From Oscillospiraceae bacterium (GTDB lineage Bacteria; Bacillota; Clostridia; Oscillospirales; Ruminococcaceae): 28,918 nucleotides of DNA. Positions 6,496 through 15,847 of this stretch are shown here, piece after piece. The translations under genes and the position numbers were made by a program. The stretch's first letter is position 1. The number at the start of each line of letters is the position of its first letter. A model generated the notes under the pieces. That model was not told where the DNA came from, did not search any database, and saw only the letters and a list, made by a program, of their open reading frames with translations. Location of the stretch: positions 1 to 28,918 of the forward strand of contig JAHHUE010000013.1 in assembly GCA_020024155.1 (NCBI GenBank), read 5' to 3'.

Positions 6496-9315
6496 TTGAA
6501 CGATAAGATAATTATAAAAGGGGCAAAAGAGAATAATCTTAAAAATATAGATGTTACATTGCCTAGAAATAAAATGATTGTTATGACTGGGCTTTCAGGT
6601 TCAGGCAAAAGTAGTCTTGCGTTTGATACAATTTATGCTGATGGACAGAGAAGATATATGGAAAGTCTATCTTCTTACGCAAGGCAGTTTTTGGGTCAAA
6701 TGGAAAAACCAAATGTGGAATCCATAGAAGGATTATCTCCGGCAATTTCTATTGACCAAAAAACAACAAGCAAAAACCCTCGTTCCACTGTTGGTACAGT
6801 TACAGAAATATATGACTATCTTAGATTGCTATACGCAAGAATAGGTATTCCACACTGTCCGATTTGTGGCAAAGAAATAAAACAGCAAACAGTTGACCAA
6901 ATGGTTGATTCTGTTATGACTTTATCAGAAGGAACAAAAATACAAGTTCTTGCACCGGTTGTACGAGCTCAAAAAGGTATGCATATTAGAGAATTTGATG
7001 CTGCAAGAAAACAAGGGTTTGTAAGAGTTCGTGTTGATGGAAATATATATGACCTTGATGAAGATATTTCTTTAGAAAAAAATAAAAAACACGATATAGA
7101 TGTTGTTGTTGATAGACTTGTTATAAGAGAAGATATAGCGTCCCGATTAACAAGCAGTATAGAAACAGCTCTATCAATAACAGATAAAGGTGTTGTTATT
7201 GATGTTTTAGATGGAGAAGAGCTTTATTTTTCACAAAGTTTTGCTTGTCCGGAACATGGTATCAGTATAGGTGAGCTTGAACCTAGAATGTTTTCTTTTA
7301 ATAATCCTTTTGGTGCTTGCGAAAAATGTACAGGTCTTGGCGAGTTTTTGCGTATTGACCCAGATATGATAATTCCTAATAAGAAACTTTCTATTGAAGA
7401 AGGTGCTATAAAAGCTAGTGGTTGGTATTATGCAGAAGGTTCTGTATCAGAAATGTACTATAAAGGGCTAGCTAAAGAATATGGATTTACTTTATCTACA
7501 CCAATAAAAGATTTATCAAAAGAAGCTGTTAATGCTATACTTTATGGTACAAATGGTAAAAAACTGGAATTGCAAAGACAAAGCGATAAAGGTGTAACAA
7601 AATATACAACAGATTTTGAAGGTGTTATCAACAACCTTGAACGCAGATTTAAAGAAACAAATTCCAACTGGATAAAAGAAGAAATTTCCAGGGTAATGAA
7701 TGGCATTGAATGTCCTGAGTGTCATGGAGACAGATTGAAACCAATAATTCTTGCAGTTACTGTTGGTGGAATAAATATAAGTCAGTTTACAAAAATGTCA
7801 GTTAGAGATGCTATTGACTTTATAGATAATTTAAAATTATCCATTCAGGAAGAGCTTATAGCACATTCAATATTAAAAGAAGTAAAAGAACGACTTTCAT
7901 TCCTTAAAAGTGTTGGATTGGAATATCTTACATTGGCAAGGTCTGCCTCCACACTTTCCGGTGGCGAAAGTCAAAGAATTCGTCTTGCAACTCAAATAGG
8001 TTCATCTCTCACAGGTGTTTTATATGTTTTGGATGAACCAAGTATTGGTTTGCACCAAAGAGATAATGAAAAACTTATTGAAACACTAAAACATCTAAGA
8101 GATTTAGGCAATACACTTATTGTTGTTGAACACGATGAAGATACAATCAGAAGTGCAGACCATATTGTTGATATAGGTCCGGGTGCTGGTGTTCATGGTG
8201 GAACAGTTGTTGCTCAAGGTACACTTGAAGATATAGAAAACTGTGATGAAAGTTTAACAGGACAATATCTTAGTGGTAAAAAAGTTATAGAAATACCAGA
8301 ACATACAAGAGAAGGAAATGGCAAGTTTATAGAAATTATAGGGGCAAGACATAATAATCTTAAAAATATTGATGTTAAAATACCTCTTGGTAAAATGGTT
8401 TGTGTGACTGGTGTTTCCGGCAGCGGTAAATCATCTTTGATAAATGAAATTTTTTATAAAAAAGCTGCAAATGTTCTTAATGGTTCAAAGGTTAAGCCTG
8501 GTGTACATGATGATGTTATTGGGTTTGAAAATATAGACAAAGTTATTGGTATAGACCAAAGTGCAATAGGAAGAACACCAAGAAGTAACCCTGCAACTTA
8601 TACAGGTGTGTTTACAGATATTCGCACTCTTTTTGCACAAACACAGGATGCAAAAATGCGTGGTTATCAAGCTGGCAGATTTTCATTTAATGTAAAAGGT
8701 GGTAGATGTGAAGCTTGTGAAGGTGATGGTATTTTAAAAATTGAAATGCACTTTTTGCCTGATATATATGTTCCTTGTGATGTCTGCAAAGGAAAAAGAT
8801 ACAACCGTGAAACTCTTGAAGTAAAGTACAAGGACAAAAATATCAGTGACGTACTTGAAATGACAGTTGAACAAGCAATGGCTTTTTTTGAAAACCAACC
8901 TAAAATTTATAGAAAAATCAAGACGCTTTATGATGTTGGTCTTGGATATATAAAACTTGGACAAAGTGCAACAACACTTTCTGGTGGTGAAGCACAAAGG
9001 GTTAAACTTGCTTTGGAACTTTCAAAGATACAGACTGGTAACACATTGTATATTCTTGACGAACCAACAACCGGTTTGCACACAGCAGATGTTCATAAAC
9101 TTATTGAAGTTTTGCAAAAACTTGTTGATTCAGGCAATACTGTTGTTGTAATTGAACATAACCTTGACCTTATTAAAGTGTGTGACCATATTATTGATAT
9201 TGGTCCAGAAGGTGGGGATAAAGGTGGTATGATAGTTGCCGAGGGTACTCCAAAAGAAATTACTCAAGTTGAAAAATCATATACCGGTAAATTTCTTAAA
9301 AAATATTTTGAATAA
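6496..9315 (+). CDS. uvrA: Excinuclease ABC subunit A (UvrA)
   Basis: This 939-residue DNA damage sensor has two ABC ATPase modules. Walker A motifs are GLSGSGKSS (32-40) and GVSGSGKSS (from 639); signature motifs are LSGGESQR and LSGGEAQR. Several CxxC pairs belong to the UvrA zinc modules and insertions: CPICGKE (from 121), CEKCTGLGE, CPECHGDR and, in the second half, CEACEGDG with CDVCKGKR. The length is standard. The start codon is TTG at 6496, chosen because AGGAG overlapping the uvrB stop (TAGGAG, 6484-6489) is correctly spaced and the peptide begins with the usual IIIKGAKENNLKNID strand. The product works with UvrB in global excision repair. miaB begins 11 bases downstream, so the unit continues beyond the repair genes. 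Confidence 0.98.
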   Translation: MNDKIIIKGAKENNLKNIDVTLPRNKMIVMTGLSGSGKSSLAFDTIYADGQRRYMESLSSYARQFLGQMEKPNVESIEGLSPAISIDQKTTSKNPRSTVGTVTEIYDYLRLLYARIGIPHCPICGKEIKQQTVDQMVDSVMTLSEGTKIQVLAPVVRAQKGMHIREFDAARKQGFVRVRVDGNIYDLDEDISLEKNKKHDIDVVVDRLVIREDIASRLTSSIETALSITDKGVVIDVLDGEELYFSQSFACPEHGISIGELEPRMFSFNNPFGACEKCTGLGEFLRIDPDMIIPNKKLSIEEGAIKASGWYYAEGSVSEMYYKGLAKEYGFTLSTPIKDLSKEAVNAILYGTNGKKLELQRQSDKGVTKYTTDFEGVINNLERRFKETNSNWIKEEISRVMNGIECPECHGDRLKPIILAVTVGGINISQFTKMSVRDAIDFIDNLKLSIQEELIAHSILKEVKERLSFLKSVGLEYLTLARSASTLSGGESQRIRLATQIGSSLTGVLYVLDEPSIGLHQRDNEKLIETLKHLRDLGNTLIVVEHDEDTIRSADHIVDIGPGAGVHGGTVVAQGTLEDIENCDESLTGQYLSGKKVIEIPEHTREGNGKFIEIIGARHNNLKNIDVKIPLGKMVCVTGVSGSGKSSLINEIFYKKAANVLNGSKVKPGVHDDVIGFENIDKVIGIDQSAIGRTPRSNPATYTGVFTDIRTLFAQTQDAKMRGYQAGRFSFNVKGGRCEACEGDGILKIEMHFLPDIYVPCDVCKGKRYNRETLEVKYKDKNISDVLEMTVEQAMAFFENQPKIYRKIKTLYDVGLGYIKLGQSATTLSGGEAQRVKLALELSKIQTGNTLYILDEPTTGLHTADVHKLIEVLQKLVDSGNTVVVIEHNLDLIKVCDHIIDIGPEGGDKGGMIVAEGTPKEITQVEKSYTGKFLKKYFE

Positions 9316-9326
9316 GGAGAAAATAT

Positions 9327-10694
9327 TTGAACTATACAGGAAAACTTAAACAGACTGTGACTGAAAAGTTTGAATATATACCAAAAGCTAATGTACAGAC
9401 TTTTGGGTGTGTTCAGAATGAAAATGATTCTGAAAAAATAAGAGGTATACTTGCTCAAAGTGGTTATGAAATAAGTGATAACTTTGAAGTGAGTGATATA
9501 GTAATATTCAATACTTGTGCTATAAGAGAAAATGCAGAATTAAAAATATTTGGGAATATAGGCAAGCTTAAAGCTTTAAAAGCTGAAAATCCTAATATGA
9601 TTGTAGCTGTATGTGGTTGTATGGTTATGCAGCCACATATAGTTGAAAAAATTAAAAAAAGCTATCCATTTGTTGATATTGTTTTTGGCGTTAATTCCAT
9701 TGAAGATTTACCACATATAGTGTATAATTGGTATGTTAATAATAAAAGACAGGTTTCTAACCCAGAAGTGAAAACTGAGATTGTAGAAGATATTCCTGTT
9801 TACAGAGAAAGTAAATCAAAAGCAACTATCTCAATTATGTATGGTTGTGATAATTTCTGCTCATATTGTATTGTGCCTTATGTTAGAGGAAGAGAACGCT
9901 CAAGAAAGCCGGCAGATATTCTTGAAGAGTTTACTCAGCTTGTAAATGAAGGTTATAAAGATATAACTCTTTTGGGGCAGAATGTTGATAGCTATGGCAA
10001 AAACCTTGATGAAAATATTGATTTTGCAGATTTGCTAAATATGCTTTGCAAAGTTGAAGGCGATTATGTACTTCACTTTATGTCAAGTCATCCAAAGGAC
10101 ATAACTAAAAAAGTTATTGACACAATAAGAGATAATCCAAAAATATCAAGACAAATTCATTTACCGGTTCAATCAGGTAATGACAGAATTTTATCTCTTA
10201 TGAACAGAAGATATACCGTACAACAATATAAAGATATTATAAATTATGCCAAAGAGCAGATACCTGATGTTGGTTTTTCAAGTGATATTATTGTTGGGTT
10301 TCCTGGAGAGACTTTTGAAGAGTATTTAGACACTGAAAATCTTGTAAAGGAAATTAACTTTACACAACTTTTCACCTTTATTTACTCAAAAAGAACAGGG
10401 ACAAAAGCTGCAACAATGGAAGATGATACTTCACATAAAGAAAAATCAGAAAGATTAAACAGACTTGTAAAAATACAGCAAGATATATTCTTTGAGTATC
10501 TCAATAGCTTTAAAGGTCAAACAGTTAGAGCACTTGTAGAGGAAAGAAAAGGTAATACATACTCTGCTAGAATGGCAAATACACTTGTTGTACATTTTGA
10601 AAGCGACAAAGAAAACCTTATGGATGAATTTGTCAAATTGAAAGTTACTGGTAAAAAGGGAACTGTGTTAACAGCAGACCTTATTATAAATTAA
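9327..10694 (+). CDS. miaB: tRNA-2-methylthio-N6-dimethylallyladenosine synthase (MiaB)
   Basis: This 455-residue radical SAM methylthiotransferase converts i6A37 to ms2i6A37 in tRNAs reading UNN codons. The N-terminal UPF0004 domain carries the three ligands of the auxiliary 4Fe-4S cluster at C28, C64 and C98 (FGCVQNEND, NTCAIREN, CGCM). The radical SAM cluster is C174, C178 and C181 in GCDNFCSYC. A TRAM RNA-binding domain occupies about the last 65 residues. The order and spacing fit MiaB rather than RimO or MtaB. TTG at 9327 is the start, preceded by AAGGAGA overlapping the uvrA stop region. The i6A substrate is made by MiaA, encoded 6.5 kb downstream in the same run, and a YlbF/YmcA-family gene follows directly. 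Confidence 0.97.
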   Translation: MNYTGKLKQTVTEKFEYIPKANVQTFGCVQNENDSEKIRGILAQSGYEISDNFEVSDIVIFNTCAIRENAELKIFGNIGKLKALKAENPNMIVAVCGCMVMQPHIVEKIKKSYPFVDIVFGVNSIEDLPHIVYNWYVNNKRQVSNPEVKTEIVEDIPVYRESKSKATISIMYGCDNFCSYCIVPYVRGRERSRKPADILEEFTQLVNEGYKDITLLGQNVDSYGKNLDENIDFADLLNMLCKVEGDYVLHFMSSHPKDITKKVIDTIRDNPKISRQIHLPVQSGNDRILSLMNRRYTVQQYKDIINYAKEQIPDVGFSSDIIVGFPGETFEEYLDTENLVKEINFTQLFTFIYSKRTGTKAATMEDDTSHKEKSERLNRLVKIQQDIFFEYLNSFKGQTVRALVEERKGNTYSARMANTLVVHFESDKENLMDEFVKLKVTGKKGTVLTADLIIN

Positions 10695-10720
10695 AATTAG
10701 AAAAAAGAGGAATTTTTAAA

Positions 10721-11134
10721 ATGGCATTTGATTTTATTACAGAATTCAAAAAACTTTGTGCACAACTCCAAAAAGAAGATGTTATTGTTTATCTTGAACA
10801 AGCAAAAAATATGACAGATAAAGACCAAGAACTTCAGGACCTTATCGGAAAATTTAATCTTACAAGATATAACCTTACAACAGAACTTACAAAATCTGAT
10901 AAAAACGAAGAACTTGTTGCAAAACTTGATGCAGAACTTAATGATTTGTATGAACAGGTTATGTCAAACGAAAATATGGTTGCGTACAATGAAGCAAGAG
11001 AAGAAGTTGACCGTCTTACAAAATACATTCAGGCTATCATCACAGAAACAGTTAACGGTGGTGACCCAATGACAGTAGAACTTCCAACAGAAAGCTGTTC
11101 AGGCAGTTGCTCATCTTGTTCAGGTTGTCACTAA
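10721..11134 (+). CDS. YlbF/YmcA (RicF/RicA) family protein with cysteine-rich tail
   Basis: This 137-residue, almost entirely helical protein of the YlbF/YmcA family (Com_YlbF fold) spans about residues 5-110. In Bacillus subtilis YmcA and YlbF form, with YaaT, the RicAFT or Y-complex, which promotes maturation of many mRNAs with RNase Y and has been reported to carry 4Fe-4S clusters; ymcA there lies next to miaB, as here. The tail at 126-137 is CSGSCSSCSGCH, a C-x3-C-x2-C-x2-C set that could hold a metal or Fe-S cluster. AGAGGA nine bases before the ATG is the ribosome binding site. The gene seems to use more C-ending codons than its neighbours, which may indicate good expression. Whether it is the RicA or RicF equivalent cannot be decided, so no symbol is given. 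Confidence 0.85.
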   Translation: MAFDFITEFKKLCAQLQKEDVIVYLEQAKNMTDKDQELQDLIGKFNLTRYNLTTELTKSDKNEELVAKLDAELNDLYEQVMSNENMVAYNEAREEVDRLTKYIQAIITETVNGGDPMTVELPTESCSGSCSSCSGCH

Positions 11135-11163
11135 TCTATAATAAATTCATATTAAAATAAAAA

Positions 11164-11187
11164 GGGTTGGTCAGTAACGGCCAACCC
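11164..11187 (+). promoter_or_regulatory. GC-rich hairpin in the ylbF-like/mutS spacer
   Basis: GGGTTGGTC (11164-11172) pairs with GGCCAACCC (11179-11187), nine pairs including one G-T wobble, around the loop AGTAAC. It is the most GC-rich element in this part of the window. A-rich sequence, not a T run, follows on the plus strand, so it is not a standard terminator for the operon. It may be an RNA processing or stability element or a weak attenuator 32 bases before mutS. Confidence 0.5.
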
Positions 11188-11219
11188 AAAATTAAATTTA
11201 CAAAAGGACGGTTTAAATT

Positions 11220-13832
11220 GTGGCTAAGCTTTCTCCAATGATGCAACAATATTTTGATATAAAAAACAAACATAAAGACCATATTGTGTTTTTTCGTTTA
11301 GGAGATTTTTATGAAATGTTTTTTGATGATGCAATTCTTGCATCAAAAGAACTTGACTTAACTCTTACAGGCAGAGATTGTGGACAAGAAGAAAGAGCTC
11401 CTATGTGTGGTATACCCTATCATAGCAGTGAAGCTTATATACAGCGTCTGCTTGAAAAAGGATATAAAGTTGCAATATGCGAACAGACAGAACAACCACA
11501 AAAAGGAAAAGCTTTAGTAAACCGTGATGTAATCAGAGTTGTAACACCAGGTACAATTCTTGAAAATAGTATGTTATCAGAAGATAAGAACAACTATATT
11601 TCAAGTATATATATTGATGATAAAAATAGTTTTAGTATATGCTTTTGTGATATTTCAACTGGTAATATGCACACAACAAACATTTGTTCTGAAAATACAC
11701 AGAATGATGTTCAAGCAGAATTATACAAATATAATCCAAGAGAAATCATAGTAAATTCTGTTATTTTAAATTATAAATGGTTAACAGAGTACATAAAAAA
11801 TATAATTAAATGTTCTGTTGAACTTATTTCAGATGATGAATATGATTTTGAAAAATCAAATACTGTTGTAAAAAATCAATTTGAAGGTTCAGAATTTGAT
11901 GAAAATATGACACATTGCTTGTGGCAGCTTATTGATTATCTTAGCAAAACACAAAAAGTTGGCGTAGAAAATATTTCTCAAATTGAAAGTTATGAGCAAA
12001 CAAACTTTATGAAACTTTCCTACACAACAACAAGCAATTTGGAATTATTTGAAACTATAAGAAGTAAAGAGAAAAAAGGAAGTCTTTTGTGGACTCTTGA
12101 TAACACAAAAACTTCGTTTGGCAAAAGGATGATGAGACAAGTTGTTGCATCACCACTTATGAATAAGGGGGCGATAGATGCAAGACTTGATTGCGTAGAT
12201 TTTTTAAATAAAAATGTTGTTACAAGAATTGAAATTCAAAACTTTCTCAAAAATATACAAGATATGGAACGCCTTTGTTCTCGTGCTTCATTTGGCAATG
12301 CAAGCCCAAGAGATGTATTTTCCTTATCTGTTTCTTTAAAATCTTTGCATCCTTTAAAAAATCTGTTGTCAAAATGTGATAATCCACTTATGCAATCACT
12401 TAATAATGACATAAATCCTCTTACAGACTTATGTGATATACTTGATAAAGCAGTTGTGGAAAATCCTCCGGCTACAACTAAAGACGGAAATATTATTAAA
12501 TCAGGCTATATTGATGAAATTGACCGTTTAAGACATCTTGTTAATGACAGTATGGAAATACTTGCAGATATAGAAAACCGTCTTAAAGAAGAAACCGGAA
12601 TTAAAAATCTTAAAGTTGGATATAACCGAGTATTCGGATACTATATAGAAGTTACAAGGTCTTATCTTGACCTTGTGCCTGACACATTTATAAGAAAACA
12701 AACTCTTGCGGGAGCTGAGAGATTTATAACAGAAGAACTTAAAAATCTTGAACAAGAGATACTTTCTGCAAACGATAAACTTTTAAGTCTTGAAAAAGAA
12801 ACATTTAACGATTTATTAAGAAAAATAAGCGATAACTCAAAAGAGATTTTGTTAACTACAAAAGCTTTATCTTATGTAGATGTTATGTGTTCTTTTTCAG
12901 AAATCAGCATAAAAAATAACTATGTAAAACCAACAATAACAGAAGATGATACACTTATTATTAAAGATGGTCGTCATCCTGTTGTTGAAGCAATGCTTAA
13001 AGATGATATATTTATCCCAAATGATACTGTTTTAGATTGTAATCAAAATCAAATAAGTATTATAACCGGTCCAAATATGGCAGGTAAATCAACATATATG
13101 CGTCAAGTAGCTATAATAACAATTATGGCTCAAATAGGTTGTTTTGTACCGGCAAAAGAGGCGACAATTTCAATTGCAGATGCAATATTTACACGAGTTG
13201 GTGCATCAGACGATTTATCAAGTGGACGCTCCACTTTTATGGTGGAAATGAGCGAAGTTAGCGAAATTCTTAAAAATGCTACAAGTAAAAGCCTTGTAAT
13301 ACTTGATGAGATTGGAAGAGGTACGTCAACTTTTGATGGAATGAGCATTGCAAAAGCTGTTGTTGAATACATTTATGATAAAAATAATAATCTTGGATGT
13401 AAAACATTGTTTGCTACACATTATCACGAGCTTACAGATATGGAAAATAAGTATCCTGGTATCGTAAATTACAATATTGCTGTAAAAAAACGTGGTGATG
13501 AAATTACATTCCTTAGAAAAATAGTAAAAGGTGGTGCAGATGACAGTTTTGGTATTCAAGTTGCAAAACTTGCAGGATTGCCAGATAATGTTATAGAAAG
13601 AGCAAAAATCATTTTAAGTGACCTTGAAGAAAACGCAAGAAGAGAGAAAATGGCAGTAAGACAGCTTTCATTCGATGAAGCTATGCCAATAGTTAATGAA
13701 ACATCTCAAATCGAAACACCTCAAATCGAAACACCTTCTGAAATAGTTGAAGAACTTGAAAAGGTTGATGTAAATGTCCTTACACCAATTGAAGCACTTA
13801 ATATTTTAAACAAACTTAAATCACTTCTTTAA
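11220..13832 (+). CDS. mutS: DNA mismatch repair protein MutS
   Basis: This 870-residue mismatch-binding ATPase clamps mismatched DNA and recruits MutL. The mismatch-reading motif is FYE (30-32) in GDFYEMFF. Walker A is GPNMAGKST (617-625), Walker B LVILDE (about 692-697), followed by GRGTSTFDG and ATHYHEL. Near the C-terminus QLSFD (from residue 815) resembles the beta-clamp-binding motif of MutS proteins, though without the usual second aromatic residue. A low-complexity linker after it carries two copies of a five-residue repeat. The start codon is GTG at 11220, with AAAGGA at 11203-11208 slightly far upstream (11 bases). mutL begins 14 bases after the stop, forming the standard mutSL pair. 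Confidence 0.98.
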   Translation: MAKLSPMMQQYFDIKNKHKDHIVFFRLGDFYEMFFDDAILASKELDLTLTGRDCGQEERAPMCGIPYHSSEAYIQRLLEKGYKVAICEQTEQPQKGKALVNRDVIRVVTPGTILENSMLSEDKNNYISSIYIDDKNSFSICFCDISTGNMHTTNICSENTQNDVQAELYKYNPREIIVNSVILNYKWLTEYIKNIIKCSVELISDDEYDFEKSNTVVKNQFEGSEFDENMTHCLWQLIDYLSKTQKVGVENISQIESYEQTNFMKLSYTTTSNLELFETIRSKEKKGSLLWTLDNTKTSFGKRMMRQVVASPLMNKGAIDARLDCVDFLNKNVVTRIEIQNFLKNIQDMERLCSRASFGNASPRDVFSLSVSLKSLHPLKNLLSKCDNPLMQSLNNDINPLTDLCDILDKAVVENPPATTKDGNIIKSGYIDEIDRLRHLVNDSMEILADIENRLKEETGIKNLKVGYNRVFGYYIEVTRSYLDLVPDTFIRKQTLAGAERFITEELKNLEQEILSANDKLLSLEKETFNDLLRKISDNSKEILLTTKALSYVDVMCSFSEISIKNNYVKPTITEDDTLIIKDGRHPVVEAMLKDDIFIPNDTVLDCNQNQISIITGPNMAGKSTYMRQVAIITIMAQIGCFVPAKEATISIADAIFTRVGASDDLSSGRSTFMVEMSEVSEILKNATSKSLVILDEIGRGTSTFDGMSIAKAVVEYIYDKNNNLGCKTLFATHYHELTDMENKYPGIVNYNIAVKKRGDEITFLRKIVKGGADDSFGIQVAKLAGLPDNVIERAKIILSDLEENARREKMAVRQLSFDEAMPIVNETSQIETPQIETPSEIVEELEKVDVNVLTPIEALNILNKLKSLL
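13704..13733 (+). repeat. mutS: 15-bp tandem repeat inside mutS linker
   Basis: Two 15-base units, TCTCAAATCGAAACA and CCTCAAATCGAAACA, lie head to tail in frame and encode S/P-Q-I-E-T twice in the polar C-terminal linker of MutS. The unit is a multiple of three, so copy-number change would not shift the frame. Confidence 0.8.
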
Positions 13833-13846
13833 AAAGGAGATTTTAA

Positions 13847-15847
13847 ATGGCGAAAATCAATGTCTTAGATAAATTTACGGCAGAACTTATTGCAGCAGGC
13901 GAAGTTGTTGAAAAACCTGCTTCGGTCGTAAAGGAGCTTGTAGAAAACTCAATAGATGCCGGAGCTAAAAATATATTGGTTGATATTGAAAATGGTGGTA
14001 TTAAAAAGATATTAGTTCAAGACGATGGTTGTGGAATTGATAGCGAATATGTTAAAACTGCCTTTATTCGCCATGCAACAAGTAAAATATCAACAAAAGA
14101 TGATTTAAATAATATTCAAAGTCTTGGATTTAGAGGCGAGGCTTTGGCATCAATTGCAAGTGTGTCTAAAATTACACTTACTACTAAAACATCAATTCAA
14201 GATTTTGCTGTTGAATATAAAATTGAAGGTGGGGAAGAAATTGATTTCAGCATAAAACCTTTTGTTGATGGTACAAGATTTATAATAAGAGATTTATTTT
14301 ATAATACTCCGGCAAGGATGAAGTTCTTGAAAAAAGATGCCACCGAAGCTGGATATATACAGGAAATTCTCATAAATCTTGCTTTGGCAAATCCAAATAT
14401 TTCATTTACCTTTAAAAAAGATGGAAAAGATATATTTACAACTGTTGGTGACGGAAATTTAAAAAATACAATAGCATGTTTGTTTACAACATCTTTCGCC
14501 AGTGAGATATGTTCTGTAAACTATGAAGATGAAAAATATACTGTAAGTGGTTTTACAACATATCCACAATTTTCAAGACAAAGCAGAAATATGCAGTTTA
14601 TTTTTATAAACGGAAGATATGTAAAAAATAAAACTGTCATAGCTGCTGTTGAAAATGCATATAAGGGAACTGTTATGGTTGGCAAATTCCCGGGTTATGT
14701 TCTTAATATAGAAATGCCTTTTGATTGTGTTGATGTAAATGTTCATCCTGCGAAAACAGAAGTAAGATTTTCAAATGACAATGAAATTTTTACATCTGTT
14801 TACAGAGCAATTAAAACATCTTTGGAAGAAAATCAGACAGTGAAAAAAGTTGATATTAAAAATACTGTTCAGACAAAATTCTTTGTTGATAAAGAAAATA
14901 TTCAGCAACAGGCATTTAATATTAAAAGTTCAGAAAAATCAGATTGTAAAAACAATAATTTAAAAATAAATATCACACAACAACCAAAAGAAACCTTTAA
15001 AACAGTTTCAGCAAATGAATTTAAAGAACTTATAAATGCTACAAATGAAGTGAATAGTGATAAAAATATAACTCCATACGCATCTAGCAATTATAATTAT
15101 GACTATACTACAAAAAGGAAAAACCTGTTTATTCCTTATGAAGAAGATGAAGAGAAAAATTCAAAGACAAAAGAAGTATATATAGAAAAAAATGAATTAG
15201 TAAACGCTGTTGATTATGAAATCAATGAAGAAACAGATAATGTTACTGAAAATGATAAAGTTGAAATAATTACTGAAAATATTTTATCAGAAGTTAGAAT
15301 TGTTGGAGAAATATTCAACACATATATTTTGTGCGAAAGTGACGATAATCTTATTATGATTGATAAACACGCAGCACATGAAAGACTTCTTTATGAAAAG
15401 CTTAAAGAAAGTCAAAATTTTGATAATCAAATGTTGCTTACTCCAATAGGAGTTAATCTTTCTGCAAAAGAAAAAGAAGCAGTTATAAATAATATTGATT
15501 TATTATCAAATCAAGGATTTATTATAGAAGATATGGGATTAAACGGAGTTATGGTTAGGGCAGTTCCATTAAACATAACTTGTGAAAATCCTCAAAGTCT
15601 TATTGAAGAAATTGCACATAATTTAAGCGAAGGAAATCTCACATTTTCTGAAAAACTTGATTGGATTTTACATTCAGTTGCTTGCAGAAGCGCAATAAAG
15701 GCAGGAGATAAAGCTACTGAAACTGAACTAAAACAGCTTATAAATGATATTAGAACAGAAAAGATTCCATTATATTGTCCACATGGAAGACCTGTTATAA
15801 TATCAATTACTCAAAAGGAGATAGAAAAACAATTTGGAAGAGCGTAA
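13847..15847 (+). CDS. mutL: DNA mismatch repair protein MutL (endonuclease type)
   Basis: This 666-residue GHKL ATPase couples MutS to strand removal. N-terminal motifs are ELVENSIDAGA, DDGCGI and GFRGEAL, followed by a transducer domain to about residue 330 and a long polar linker (about 340-485). The C-terminal dimerisation domain carries the metal-dependent nicking motif, here DKHAAHERLLYE (506-517), against the usual DQHA-x2-E-x4-E; ACRSAIKAG and CPHGRP supply other metal-site elements. QMLLTP (528-533) fits the QxLLxP beta-clamp-binding consensus. This is the intrinsically nicking MutL found in bacteria without MutH. AAGGAG lies six bases before the ATG. Its last 14 bases overlap the start of miaA. 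Confidence 0.97.
   Translation: MAKINVLDKFTAELIAAGEVVEKPASVVKELVENSIDAGAKNILVDIENGGIKKILVQDDGCGIDSEYVKTAFIRHATSKISTKDDLNNIQSLGFRGEALASIASVSKITLTTKTSIQDFAVEYKIEGGEEIDFSIKPFVDGTRFIIRDLFYNTPARMKFLKKDATEAGYIQEILINLALANPNISFTFKKDGKDIFTTVGDGNLKNTIACLFTTSFASEICSVNYEDEKYTVSGFTTYPQFSRQSRNMQFIFINGRYVKNKTVIAAVENAYKGTVMVGKFPGYVLNIEMPFDCVDVNVHPAKTEVRFSNDNEIFTSVYRAIKTSLEENQTVKKVDIKNTVQTKFFVDKENIQQQAFNIKSSEKSDCKNNNLKINITQQPKETFKTVSANEFKELINATNEVNSDKNITPYASSNYNYDYTTKRKNLFIPYEEDEEKNSKTKEVYIEKNELVNAVDYEINEETDNVTENDKVEIITENILSEVRIVGEIFNTYILCESDDNLIMIDKHAAHERLLYEKLKESQNFDNQMLLTPIGVNLSAKEKEAVINNIDLLSNQGFIIEDMGLNGVMVRAVPLNITCENPQSLIEEIAHNLSEGNLTFSEKLDWILHSVACRSAIKAGDKATETELKQLINDIRTEKIPLYCPHGRPVIISITQKEIEKQFGRA

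Noticed and set aside
13704..13733. Tandem repeat as a possible mobile element or CRISPR remnant
   Set aside because: Only two 15-base units, in frame within a polar linker of mutS; best explained as local duplication.
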